NCBI RefSeq assembly: GCF_000826545.1
Contig: NZ_CDME01000011.1
Location: forward strand, 584,001-648,000
Length of the DNA: 64,000 nucleotides
Source: Kibdelosporangium sp. MJ126-NF4
Lineage (GTDB): Bacteria; Actinomycetota; Actinomycetes; Mycobacteriales; Pseudonocardiaceae
Reading direction: 5' to 3'
Shown here: positions 44,375 to 52,138 of the stretch, piece by piece
Position numbering within the stretch: the first letter of the stretch is position 1
Layout of the letters: each line of letters starts with the position of its first letter
Translations under genes and position numbers: made by a program
The notes under the pieces: model-generated
The model's database searches: none
Told to the model about the DNA's origin: nothing
Seen by the model: the letters and a program-made list of their open reading frames with translations, nothing else

Positions 44375-45226
44375 CTACTTGGCTGGCGCGGTCTCGATGG
44401 ACAGACCGTCAGGACCGTCCTGGCCGCAATACACGACGCCCTGACTGCCCTCGGGCTCGGCGGCCTTCGCGCAGCTCCAGCGGCCCTGGATGTTCAGCAC
44501 CCGCTGACCGGGGCCTTCGCCGTGCGGGGCCTTGGTGAAGTACTCGGTGAGGACGTTGAAGGTCATGTCACAGCCCGGGTTGCCGTTCACGTTGCCGATG
44601 GCGATCGCGTCCACCTCCGGGCCCCCGGCCAGGCCGACCTTGCTCCCGGTGAGCTGGCTGCAGTTGATGTCCTCGGCAGGCGAACCAGCGGGCTTGTCCG
44701 GCTTCGGGGCTGGCTTCTCGGTTTTCGGGGCAGGCTTGTCCACCTTCACACCACCGGAACCGGTGCCCTCATCCTGCCGACTCAAGCTGACAGCGCTGGT
44801 GTGGAACGACAGGCCGTCCTTGTCACACCCGATCGAACCGGTCCCCTGCGCACCGGTGTCCGCCGAGCACTGCCAGCCCTGAACCTTCAGGTTCCGACCA
44901 GTCCCCTCGGACTTGCCCGCGTTCTTGTAGTACTCGGTGATCACGTTGAACGCCTCGGTACACCCCACGATGCCGGATTTGGTCTCCACGGCGATCAGAT
45001 CGACCTTGTGCGGCCCCACCTTGCCACCGTTCACACTGCAGTTGACGTCCTTGCCCGCCTTGTCCTTCGCCGCGGCATTGCCATGCAACTGCTGCGCCTG
45101 GTTCTTCGTCGAGGCATTCACACTCTCAGACGGAGCAGCCGCGTCCTGACCGGAACACGCCGACAACAACGCACCCGCGGCGACCGCGAAACCAACCGTG
45201 ACGACCTTCAACGACCTGATACGCAT
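44375..45226 (-). CDS. Secreted lipoprotein with two homologous domains
   Basis: 283 residues. The signal MRIRSLKVVTVGFAVAAGAL ends in lipobox LSAC. Two related modules of about 90 residues follow. Each has an early NCS motif, K(V/T)G.., a VDLIAVE or VDAIAIG strand, GC..(A/T)FNV(I/L)TEY, and a QG.W.C segment, joined by a Pro/Lys linker (KPAPKTEKPAPKPDKPA). Paired cysteines suggest disulphides. No family is recognised. It is monocistronic, ending in a strong terminator. Confidence 0.8.
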   Translation of the reverse strand: MRIRSLKVVTVGFAVAAGALLSACSGQDAAAPSESVNASTKNQAQQLHGNAAAKDKAGKDVNCSVNGGKVGPHKVDLIAVETKSGIVGCTEAFNVITEYYKNAGKSEGTGRNLKVQGWQCSADTGAQGTGSIGCDKDGLSFHTSAVSLSRQDEGTGSGGVKVDKPAPKTEKPAPKPDKPAGSPAEDINCSQLTGSKVGLAGGPEVDAIAIGNVNGNPGCDMTFNVLTEYFTKAPHGEGPGQRVLNIQGRWSCAKAAEPEGSQGVVYCGQDGPDGLSIETAPAK

Positions 45227-45502
45227 AACCGTTCATCCCCTCGTCTTCCATGATCCTCACAAGCAAAGACGAGTGACGACACAGCCGGTTGCACCAGAAC
45301 CGCCAGACCTGGTGGCACAAAGTCGCCTCACCCAACGAAGCAACCAGCCCGCCATCCGGAACACCACTCCCGCACCAGTCCACTGTGGTCGTCCACGCAG
45401 CCACTGGACAAGCGATGTCCCCTACTCCCTGTCTGGAGATGCTGGGCATCAGGCAGCGACGAGGCCATGTCCGGCGATTGCCTCAGGTCGGCCGGAGGTG
45501 GG

Positions 45503-46084
45503 TCAGTAGCCGAAGTCCTGCGTCCAGTACCAGCCATCCTTGGCCAGTCCGACGCCGATCTTCTTGAGGCTGCAGTTGAGGATGTTCTGCCGGTGCCCGG
45601 CAGACTTCATCCACATCGACATCACCTTGGTCGCGGTCGTCGCACCCTTGGCGATGTTCTCCGCGCCGGGGCGTGGATAGCCCGCGTTCTTGATGCGCTT
45701 GTCGAACGTCACGCCTTCGGGGGTGGTGTGCGAGAAGTAGTCGCGCTTCGACATGTCGTCGGTATGCCGCTGGGCGGCGGTGGTCAGCGCGGAGTTCTTG
45801 GCAACCGGCTGACAACCCGCGCTCTTGCGCTCCTTGTTCACCTTCTCGATCACGATGTCGGTGAGCTTCTTCGCAGCCGCCAGAGCTTCCCCATCGGCGG
45901 GACTCAGCGCCACGGACGCGCTCGCGTCCTCGGCTTGTAGCGGTGTCTGGACGGCCACGTTGGTCACGCCGATCTCCGACGTTTCAGCGCTCTCCGACCG
46001 GCCGGGCAGGAGAACACACCCAGCGATAACAGCGGCACCAATGACTACGCTCAGTGATTTACGATTTGGCCTCGTTATGAACAC
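45503..46084 (-). CDS. Secreted CAP-domain (SCP-like) protein
   Basis: 193 residues from GTG 46084. A basic start and hydrophobic core (RKSLSVVIGAAVIAGCVLL) make a signal or lipid anchor; GTG 46138 would add 18 residues. The CAP domain (about 75-193) has VNKERKSAGCQPVAKNSALTTAAQRHTDDM, then YFSHTTPEG, GENIAKG and W..SAGHRQNILN. It fits the bacterial YkwD-type family of secreted proteins of unclear substrate. The last residues WTQDFGY are the usual end. Confidence 0.85.
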   Translation of the reverse strand: MFITRPNRKSLSVVIGAAVIAGCVLLPGRSESAETSEIGVTNVAVQTPLQAEDASASVALSPADGEALAAAKKLTDIVIEKVNKERKSAGCQPVAKNSALTTAAQRHTDDMSKRDYFSHTTPEGVTFDKRIKNAGYPRPGAENIAKGATTATKVMSMWMKSAGHRQNILNCSLKKIGVGLAKDGWYWTQDFGY

Positions 46085-46334
46085 GGTGCCGACAACTACC
46101 ACGGTTGGGCGACAGTGTGAATACCAACCGGTACGCACAGTCGCATTCAGCCTCTCCCTGCTAGGCCGATCAGGCTTTCGGTAAAGCCATTCGGCGTAGA
46201 GGGGACGTAATTGAATCGTGACACCATGCGAAAGTAGGTGTCACCCGGACGGGTGAATCACTACCTTCTGCGACGACTGGGCGCCCCCGGTGCGGCGGGC
46301 GGGCTCCAGTCGGCCATCTCACGGAAGGAGTTTC

Positions 46335-47048
46335 ATGTCCCTGGTTTCATCCCGCTCGCGACGAAGCCGAGGTCTGGTGATCGCGGTCGCGGCGGTCGCG
46401 GGCCTGCTGTCGTCGGGTGCCGCGGTCGCCGCGGCACCGAACGACAGCGCCGAGCTCGAGAGTGCGGCGAAGTTCCCCACCTTCAGGCTGCCTTTCAAGG
46501 CCGGGCAGTACACGTACTCGGCGGGTATCCACTCGAACAACGGCTCCAGCGGCGTGCAGAACGCACTCGACCTGTCGCCTTCGGATGGACTGGCGCGAGC
46601 GGCGCGTAAGGGCGTCGTCCGGCTACAGCATTGTTCGGGTGGCGACTGGGTGGCGATCGACCACGCTGACGGTTGGCGAACCGGCTACTACCACCTGGAA
46701 AAGATCCGAGTGCGGGACGGGCAGACGGTCTCCGCCGGAACATTGCTCGGCAACACGGGCAACGCATTGCCCTGTGGCGGCTCGAGTTCCGGCGCACACG
46801 TGCACTTCACCCTGTGGAACCTGAAGTCGAACGCCCGCGCCGCAGCGGACACGCCGTCGAACTGGAGCGGCATGTCCTACGAGGAGGTCTCGACCCGAGT
46901 GGCCGCGGTCTACGGGGTCAAGATGGACGGAAAGGTCTTCGGCGGCTGGAAGTTCGCGGAGGGCACCAAGCAGTACTCGGGTAAGGCAAAAGAGGTGAAG
47001 ACCGGCACAGCCGTGTCCTTACCAGGACGATTCCGTTACGCCGACTGA
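46335..47048 (+). CDS. LasA-like M23 peptidase
   Basis: 237 residues. The signal peptide has core LVIAVAAVAGLLSSGAAVAA and likely cleavage at AVAAAP. The catalytic domain has HSNNGSSGVQNALDLS, with His and Asp 13 residues apart as in LasA, instead of the HxxxD of LytM-type enzymes, and the HxH motif in GAHVHFTLWN. It should cut peptide bridges in cell walls or Gly-rich proteins. AAGGAG precedes ATG 46335. A hairpin terminator follows its stop. Confidence 0.88.
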   Translation: MSLVSSRSRRSRGLVIAVAAVAGLLSSGAAVAAAPNDSAELESAAKFPTFRLPFKAGQYTYSAGIHSNNGSSGVQNALDLSPSDGLARAARKGVVRLQHCSGGDWVAIDHADGWRTGYYHLEKIRVRDGQTVSAGTLLGNTGNALPCGGSSSGAHVHFTLWNLKSNARAAADTPSNWSGMSYEEVSTRVAAVYGVKMDGKVFGGWKFAEGTKQYSGKAKEVKTGTAVSLPGRFRYAD

Positions 47049-47063
47049 GCAAAACGGACAGGC

Positions 47064-47089
47064 GGGACAGCGGCGCGAACCGCTGTCCC
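47064..47089 (+). terminator. Terminator of the M23 peptidase gene
   Basis: GGGACAGCGG (47064-47073) and CCGCTGTCCC (47080-47089) are exact inverted repeats with a 6-base loop, 16 bp after the stop. No T tract is seen. Confidence 0.75.
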
Positions 47090-47186
47090 ACCACCAGCCA
47101 CCTTGAGCAACGTGGTGCGACCAGCGAGTGCTATTACTGTCGCAAGGGCGAGCACATAAGAGTGCACCTTCTTCGCCGACCTTCTC

Positions 47187-47411
47187 GTGTTAACCCGGCC
47201 AGACCTGGCCATCATCGTCGTGTTCCTTGTGCCCGTCACCTTCTTCATCAAAACCGAAAGCTCCATCTGGACGGCCTCCGGACACGACTACAGCTTCGAC
47301 AACGGCCGCCGCTGGGCGGTCCTGGTCGACGACGAGATGATCGAGGGGCACCTGTTCTTCCACCTTGGCGACGACTCGAGTTTCCGAGCGAAGCCGTTCA
47401 TCGGGCAGTGA
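47187..47411 (+). CDS. Small membrane-anchored hypothetical protein
   Basis: 74 residues from a GTG. A hydrophobic N-terminus (LAIIVVFLVPVTFFI) precedes a polar part that looks folded (SIWTASGHDYSFDNGRRWAVLVDDEMIEGHLFFHLG). No family and no clear RBS are seen. It may be real or a fragment; a degenerate pRiA4b-type sequence starts 14 bp after its stop. Confidence 0.35.
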   Translation: MLTRPDLAIIVVFLVPVTFFIKTESSIWTASGHDYSFDNGRRWAVLVDDEMIEGHLFFHLGDDSSFRAKPFIGQ

Positions 47412-47424
47412 GCCCCAGGCCCGC

Positions 47425-47735
47425 GCACTGGCATGCCTGCAACGACCGCGACACGGAGCGGGTAGTCGGCGCCCTTCGGCCGGTGGGACGCGGTGACGAT
47501 CGACGATGATGCGGTTGAGCTGACCGAATTTGGCCAAGCCGGGCATCGCCGACTCCTGGGTGAACCAGCGCCCGGCGAACCCATCCACAGGTCAAGATCA
47601 CACTGACCCGGGCTGGAAAATCCACCGGTGTGGCGGCGAGTGCTGGTTCCCGCCGCCATCCGGGCTCGACCGCGTACATGGGGTCATCCAGGCTGCGATG
47701 GGCTTCAACCGGGCTGTGCGGGCGCACCAGGTGTC
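47425..47735 (+). pseudogene. Truncated, frameshifted copy of the pRiA4b-ORF3 gene
   Basis: This stretch matches 52674-52960 inside the intact gene at 52139-53395. Matching segments include GCCTGCAACGACCGCGACAC, AATCCACCGGTGTGGCGGCG and GTCATCCAGGC. Several insertions, deletions and premature stops destroy the frame, and both ends are missing. It is a relic of duplication or of an old recombination event. Confidence 0.75.
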
Positions 47736-48441
47736 ATGCGATGGCCAGGTAGTTGGCCAGTCCCCGGGTGGCAATGGTCAGCTCGCGCCGGGCACGGTCT
47801 CGGCTCATGCCCAACTGACGGGCCACATCACCACGCAGAGCGGAGTCGAGGTGCACGCGCGAGACGAGAGCCGCCTGTTTGGCTGTGACCACACCGTCGA
47901 GCACAGCACGTGCGAGGGCGATGTCCGGGTTACCAGCACGGCGATCAGCAAGGCCCTCCGGCAGCGGCACGCACCTCCCCGCCCGGCGCGCTTCCCGCCG
48001 GCAGAGCTGCTCACCACGCCGCGACGCCGCCAGGTACAGCTGCATGTACGGCGCTGGCTGGCGGGGATCCAGCCTGCCGAGTTCATGGAGAAACGCTTCA
48101 AGGATCTCCGAGTCGAGGTCACAGGCGTCGTACGGGTAGCAACCGCGCATCCTGGCCGCGATTGCCTTAAGGCCGGGAAGCATCATGCCTGCCGCGGCGA
48201 GCACCCACGGATCGGGTCGGGTATGGCTCATCCGCACCAGATGGGACCAGACCGCATCCTTGAGCTGGTCACAGGTACGGCGCTTGAGCATGATGACCCG
48301 GAGCTCGTTGAGTCCGACACTTCGAGGTGGCAGACCGCGCGAAACGTGGCATCCATCGATGGTGACGGGTGCCGGACGCTGGGACAGCGCGCGGAACTGG
48401 TCTTCGGTCAGGTCCAGGCAGGACCGTTGTCGTTCATGCAT
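47734..48441 (-). CDS. Sigma-like hypothetical protein (paralogue of 48764-49528)
   Basis: 235 residues. The middle (LKDAVWSHLVRMSHTRPDPWVLAAAGMMLPGLKAIAARM, then DLDSEILEAFLHELGRLDP) aligns with the gene at 48764-49528. The C-terminus RGDVARQLGMSRDRARRELTIATRGL resembles sigma region 4 HTH. GAAGGAA precedes ATG 48441. It is the last gene of a leftward trio. It may be a diverged ECF-like factor or element regulator; no confident family. Confidence 0.65.
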   Translation of the reverse strand: MHERQRSCLDLTEDQFRALSQRPAPVTIDGCHVSRGLPPRSVGLNELRVIMLKRRTCDQLKDAVWSHLVRMSHTRPDPWVLAAAGMMLPGLKAIAARMRGCYPYDACDLDSEILEAFLHELGRLDPRQPAPYMQLYLAASRRGEQLCRREARRAGRCVPLPEGLADRRAGNPDIALARAVLDGVVTAKQAALVSRVHLDSALRGDVARQLGMSRDRARRELTIATRGLANYLAIA

Positions 48442-48461
48442 CGCATTCCTTCGATGAGAAG

Positions 48462-48719
48462 TCAGTTTTCGATGTACCGCGCGGCGAAGTCGGCTCCGGT
48501 GACGGCATCATCGAGCCGGACCGGTATCTCCTCGATGCGCAGCGCCACCAGCAATGCCCTGGTGGGAACGCGGTACCGCCAGCCCAATCGAAGCACCGGA
48601 CAGGGAAACGCGTCACGTCGCAGGAGCTTGTACGCGGTGTTGACATGAATGCCAAGAGCTTTGGCCGCTGTCGTCAGGTCGACCGTGGCCGGCAACCGGA
48701 ACAACTCGGGAAACGTCAT
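48462..48719 (-). CDS. Small excisionase-type HTH protein
   Basis: 85 residues. DLTTAAKALGIHVNTAYKLLRRDAFPCPVLRLGWRYRVPTRALLVAL is a typical helix_turn_helix_17/excisionase-type domain. ATG 48719 follows GTGGGA. A GTG at 48767 would overlap the upstream stop (GTGA) and add 16 residues. It sits between the two sigma-like paralogues, 20 bp before the second. Confidence 0.7.
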   Translation of the reverse strand: MTFPELFRLPATVDLTTAAKALGIHVNTAYKLLRRDAFPCPVLRLGWRYRVPTRALLVALRIEEIPVRLDDAVTGADFAARYIEN

Positions 48720-48763
48720 TGTTCCCACCGCCGCGCCGTGCCGTCGCGACAGAGCAAGGTGCG

Positions 48764-49528
48764 TCACGCGGCCTCGCCCGACCCATTGCCACGGGTGTTA
48801 CTCACACTCGACGGCGGCATGACGCGGTCCTCGGACAAGAAGATGACCCTGCCAACGTCGGACGGCCCCTTGTTGAGCACAGCGCGCAATCCCAGCCTGG
48901 CAGCCAGCGATCCCAGCCGCTCACTCTCCACCGTCAACCGATCATGCCGACCCGGCCTGATCGAACCGGGGTCGACTGGCGCAACCGCCTGCGGCACCGC
49001 CCGATCGGCCATCGCGAATTGTCCGGCAAGCAGATCCATGTTCTCGGCGACACATTCCGAGGTCGCCCGCTGACACATCTGGCGGGCCAGCCGATAGGTG
49101 TTCCACCACAAGCGCGAGCCAAGGTGCGACTGGTCGGGGTCGGCCCGCCGAAGCGCTTCGAGGAAGCCGAGCACGACCTCCGAACGCAGATCCTCAAGAT
49201 CGGTGCGCCATATCCGATGTAGCCGGTTCACGATGACGCGCAAGCCCGGCAGCGCTGTCCAGATCGCGATTCGCTGCCACAATCGCGGCTGCGTCACCGC
49301 CCGGCGCACCAGCGTGGCCCAGATGGCGTCACGGAGCGGATCACACACCTCCTCGCGCACGATCTCCCGAGCAAGAGCGGCGGTCACGGCCGTAGTCGGG
49401 GTACCGGGAGCGCAGGCGTCCGGTTCGACGACCACCACCGATTCGGCCACTGACGCGAGCTCCGCATCGATGGAACTGAACAGGTTCGACGATGTGAGAA
49501 TGCCGGGCGACGCGGATTGATCAGACAC
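48764..49528 (-). CDS. Sigma-like hypothetical protein (paralogue of 47734-48441)
   Basis: 254 residues. GTG 49528 is chosen for GGAGGA six bases upstream. VCDPLRDAIWATLVRRAVTQPRLWQRIAIWTALPGLRVIVNRLHR and DLRSEVVLGFLEALRRADP align with its paralogue. The C-terminus differs and lacks the clear sigma-4-like helix, having TVESERLGSLAARLGLRAVLNK instead. First gene of the trio. Function unknown. Confidence 0.65.
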   Translation of the reverse strand: MSDQSASPGILTSSNLFSSIDAELASVAESVVVVEPDACAPGTPTTAVTAALAREIVREEVCDPLRDAIWATLVRRAVTQPRLWQRIAIWTALPGLRVIVNRLHRIWRTDLEDLRSEVVLGFLEALRRADPDQSHLGSRLWWNTYRLARQMCQRATSECVAENMDLLAGQFAMADRAVPQAVAPVDPGSIRPGRHDRLTVESERLGSLAARLGLRAVLNKGPSDVGRVIFLSEDRVMPPSSVSNTRGNGSGEAA

Positions 49529-49624
49529 CTGATTCCTCCTTGGTCGATGTCCTACACCCCAAATACGCCGCGACCCCAGCCATTTTGCGTGCGAATCAGC
49601 AGAAGGTGTGAAGGCGCGACCCGC

Positions 49625-49905
49625 CCAGCCACTCACGGTGTGCGTCCACGACATCCGGCACAGGCCACATCACCCACACAATCCCCGGGACCCGCGCCGA
49701 CGCCCAGCAAAGAGACGGCCACCCTCACACCACATGGCGAGTTCACTACGCCGAGCTTCCCACCGATGACGTCCCGGCACGCTCGGGATACCGGGTGACC
49801 ACTCCACTGCGCACGATCATCGACATCGCCGCGAACGCACCTGATCAGGACCGTTCGCCCGCGCCATCGACGACGTGCGGCGCCAGCCTCGCCCTACGGT
49901 GCCAG
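49625..49905 (+). pseudogene. Remnant of an AbiEi-like antitoxin gene
   Basis: One frame reads HTTWRVHYAELPTDDVPARS and YRVTTPLRTIIDIAANAP, which resembles the C-terminal domain of AbiEi-type (type IV) antitoxins and related transcriptional regulators. After a 1-base shift near 49850 the text continues FARAIDDVRRQPRP, the expected next part. The N-terminal HTH and the toxin partner are absent. Confidence 0.5.
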
Positions 49906-50007
49906 AAACACAAAACAGGCCCTGACCACGGATCCAAAATTGCTGGTCAGAGCACGACAATCGAATACTTGATGCACCTCAGGGGACCTTGTTACAACCC
50001 AGAACTG

Positions 50008-50155
50008 GCGCTGGCCAAGACCAACGCAACCACGCTGGTTCGAAAGGAGCTAGCGAAGCCACAGCGCATGGGCCTGAGCTGCTGATCGAGGCGGTCCGCA
50101 CAAAGTCGCGCTGGTCAAAGCGAGACGCACCCAGCGCTGGTTCAGAAGGAGCTCG
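50008..50155. repeat. Two 48-base degenerate direct repeats 100 bp apart
   Basis: Copies at 50008-50055 and 50108-50155 share GCGCTGG at the start and CTGGTTC..AAGGAGCT near the end, with changes between. They lie in a 720-bp stretch without intact genes. Confidence 0.5.
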
Positions 50156-50167
50156 CACCGTGGAGGT

Positions 50168-50239
50168 CTGGGGGCTCGGCCCCCAGAAGAAATCCGAGAC
50201 GACCCGGCGAAAGTTGCGAAGCAACTGAGCAAGGTCGTC
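50168..50239. other. Hairpin followed by nested inverted repeats
   Basis: CTGGGGGC (50168-50175) and GCCCCCAG (50179-50186) form a perfect stem with a TCG loop. Next, GACGACC (50198-50204) and GGTCGTC (50233-50239) enclose an inner stem AGTTGC (50212-50217)/GCAACT (50221-50226). This could be a terminator plus structured RNA, or the end of a lost mobile element. Confidence 0.45.
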
Positions 50240-50248
50240 CCGAGTCGA

Positions 50249-50715
50249 GTGGACCTTGTGGGAGTTTATTACAACCTGAAAGACCAGGTCAGAGCCCTAG
50301 AGGCGCTCTATGAGAAGCTCCCCGGCGTCGACACACCCGAGCCGACACCGATCGAACGGAACCGCCCTCGACGCGCCCGGCAACTCGGTCACGACCACCT
50401 CCAACGGCTGATCGCCGACTACAAGTCCGGTTCCGACCATGTATGAGCTGGCCGAGGTGTTCGGAATCGAACGCCGCACCGTCAGCGCCATCCTGCAGCG
50501 CCACGACGTACCCATGGAGACGCTGCGGTCTCTCCGACGATCAGGCTGAGGACGCCGCACGGCTCTACCGCCAGGGCTGGTTACTCGCGCGGATCGGCAC
50601 CCGGATGGATGTCACCGCAGACACAGTACGCAAACGACTCCTCGAACGCGGAGTAACGATGCGCGACGCCCAGGGACGCCCACGTACCAAGGCTGGTGAC
50701 CCGGCCAGCAGCTAA
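50249..50715 (+). pseudogene. Frameshifted HTH (recombinase-associated) gene
   Basis: Pieces in different frames make a common actinobacterial HTH protein. One frame gives the start to LIADYKSGS, another has [20 protein letters not shown], and a third has [20 protein letters not shown]...[19 protein letters not shown]. At least two shifts (near 50440 and 50520) break it. Such proteins often sit beside resolvases. Confidence 0.65.
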
Positions 50716-50796
50716 TAGATTGTTAACTCGATCAAGTTCGGACGAAGCCTCAGTCATTTAGGCCGTCACCATCAGCATGGACGCTGTTGGTCGCGA

Positions 50797-50824
50797 GCAC
50801 TCAATGAGTGCCACTCTTGAGAGT
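50797..50824. promoter_or_regulatory. Palindromic site before a broken XRE gene
   Basis: GCACTCAATGAGTGC (50797-50811) is a perfect palindrome with one central base. It is followed by CACTCTTGAGAGTG, which repeats the GAGTG/CACTC half-sites. The site lies 38 bp before the ATG of the XRE pseudogene and was probably its own operator. Confidence 0.4.
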
Positions 50825-50848
50825 GCTCAACAAGCATCCAGGAGACGT

Positions 50849-51904
50849 ATGGCCAACAAGGCAGCAAACAACCCAGTCAAGCAGCGTCGCGCAGAGCTGA
50901 ACCTCACCCAGCAGGAGGCAGCGCGGCGTGCGACGTATCTCTGGCGACTTGGCGACGCTTCGAGAACACAGCAGGCGATGTCGGCGCGCTGGACGGGTTC
51001 CGGACGGACAACCTGCAAGGGTTCGCACGGGCACTGAAGCTCAGCGTCGCGACACTACGACGGTCGGCCAATACTGAATCCCCCGACGAAGCGGAGGCGA
51101 GCGAGAGCGAGGAGCCCGCCGTCGTCGACCGGCAAACCGTCGACGTCGTGCGACTGTTCAACAGTTCGTTCACCGGCGACCCGCTCACCCCGGCAGACGC
51201 CGTGACACTGTCCACCACCGTCGATTTCTCCGACCTCGCGCCTGCCCTGGACGGCAGGCTGCACCTGGACAACTCATTCGGCTACGAGTTCGCCGCCTAC
51301 CTAAGGGGCGAGTCGACCATCCGGGACGTCGGTTTGCTGTGCGACCTGCCCGAACTGGCGCTCACTCAGGTCAAATACCCACTGGCTGGTACGCATGGGC
51401 GAGCGCATCATGCGGATCGGCAGCGAACTCGACAAAGGGCGCATCCCCCGCCCGCAGTGCCTCGCCGACGAGTACGCACTGTGGCTCGTCATCCAGAACA
51501 TCGACCCGCCTCAGATCAACGACATTCTCGTCACCTTCCCCGGACTGCGAGACGCGGAAGCCGTGTTCGGCTATGACCCCGACGTGGACGATCCTGACGA
51601 CGAAGCGGCCATCCGTGAGGAGTGGATGAACCGCATGGCGAGAGTCCTCCTCCCACCCGACGAAAGCCACAACCACCGCAGGTACGACCTGCAGATCATG
51701 GAAGCATTCGGGCAAGGCATCTACGACCTCGCCGACCCTCGTCACCCATTGCGCTGGTTCGACCGAGACGACCTGCGCGAACGGTGCGAGTCGGAGCTGA
51801 CCGTCGTCAGATTGCCGAAAGAAGAGCGGGACGCACGTGCCGCCGAAGCGCTCAAGCGGGTGTCAGAGTTGATGTCGCCAGGGCCGACAAACGAGTCGCT
51901 TTAG
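50849..51904 (+). pseudogene. XRE-type regulator broken by two frameshifts
   Basis: MANKAANNPVKQRRAELNLT begins an XRE HTH. Near 50935 the frame changes and continues VSLATWRRFENTAGDVGALDG to LPELALTQV. Near 51380 it changes again to HWLVRMGERIMRIGSELDKG and runs to the stop at 51904. Joined, it would be about 350 residues. Each break needs only a small indel, so sequencing error should be excluded, but neighbouring genes are also decayed. Confidence 0.7.
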
Positions 51905-52138
51905 CCAGGATAGGAGCCGTAACGCCTGGCACCGACGGCAGCCGCACGGTCGTCGAAGGGTGAAGTTTATGGGACGTCTCGATCCGCTGCAGCCCAAACG
52001 CATTTGTCAGCCCACCTGGAGAAGGGCATGTCGCAGCTGGTCGATCCGGTTCGCCACGAGATCTGGGATGTGCACGACACGAATAGCTTGGCATCCGCGC
52101 ACCTACGCTGCCCGCTCGGATGAGGATGAGAAGGTGGC

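Noticed and set aside
45227..45502. Short open frames between the lipoprotein and CAP genes
   Set aside because: They have no ribosome site, no domains and biased composition. The gap most likely holds the lipoprotein promoter.
50797..50824. CIRCE heat-shock element (TTAGCACTC-N9-GAGTGCTAA)
   Set aside because: The half-sites are similar, but the spacing and outer bases do not fit, and no heat-shock gene follows.
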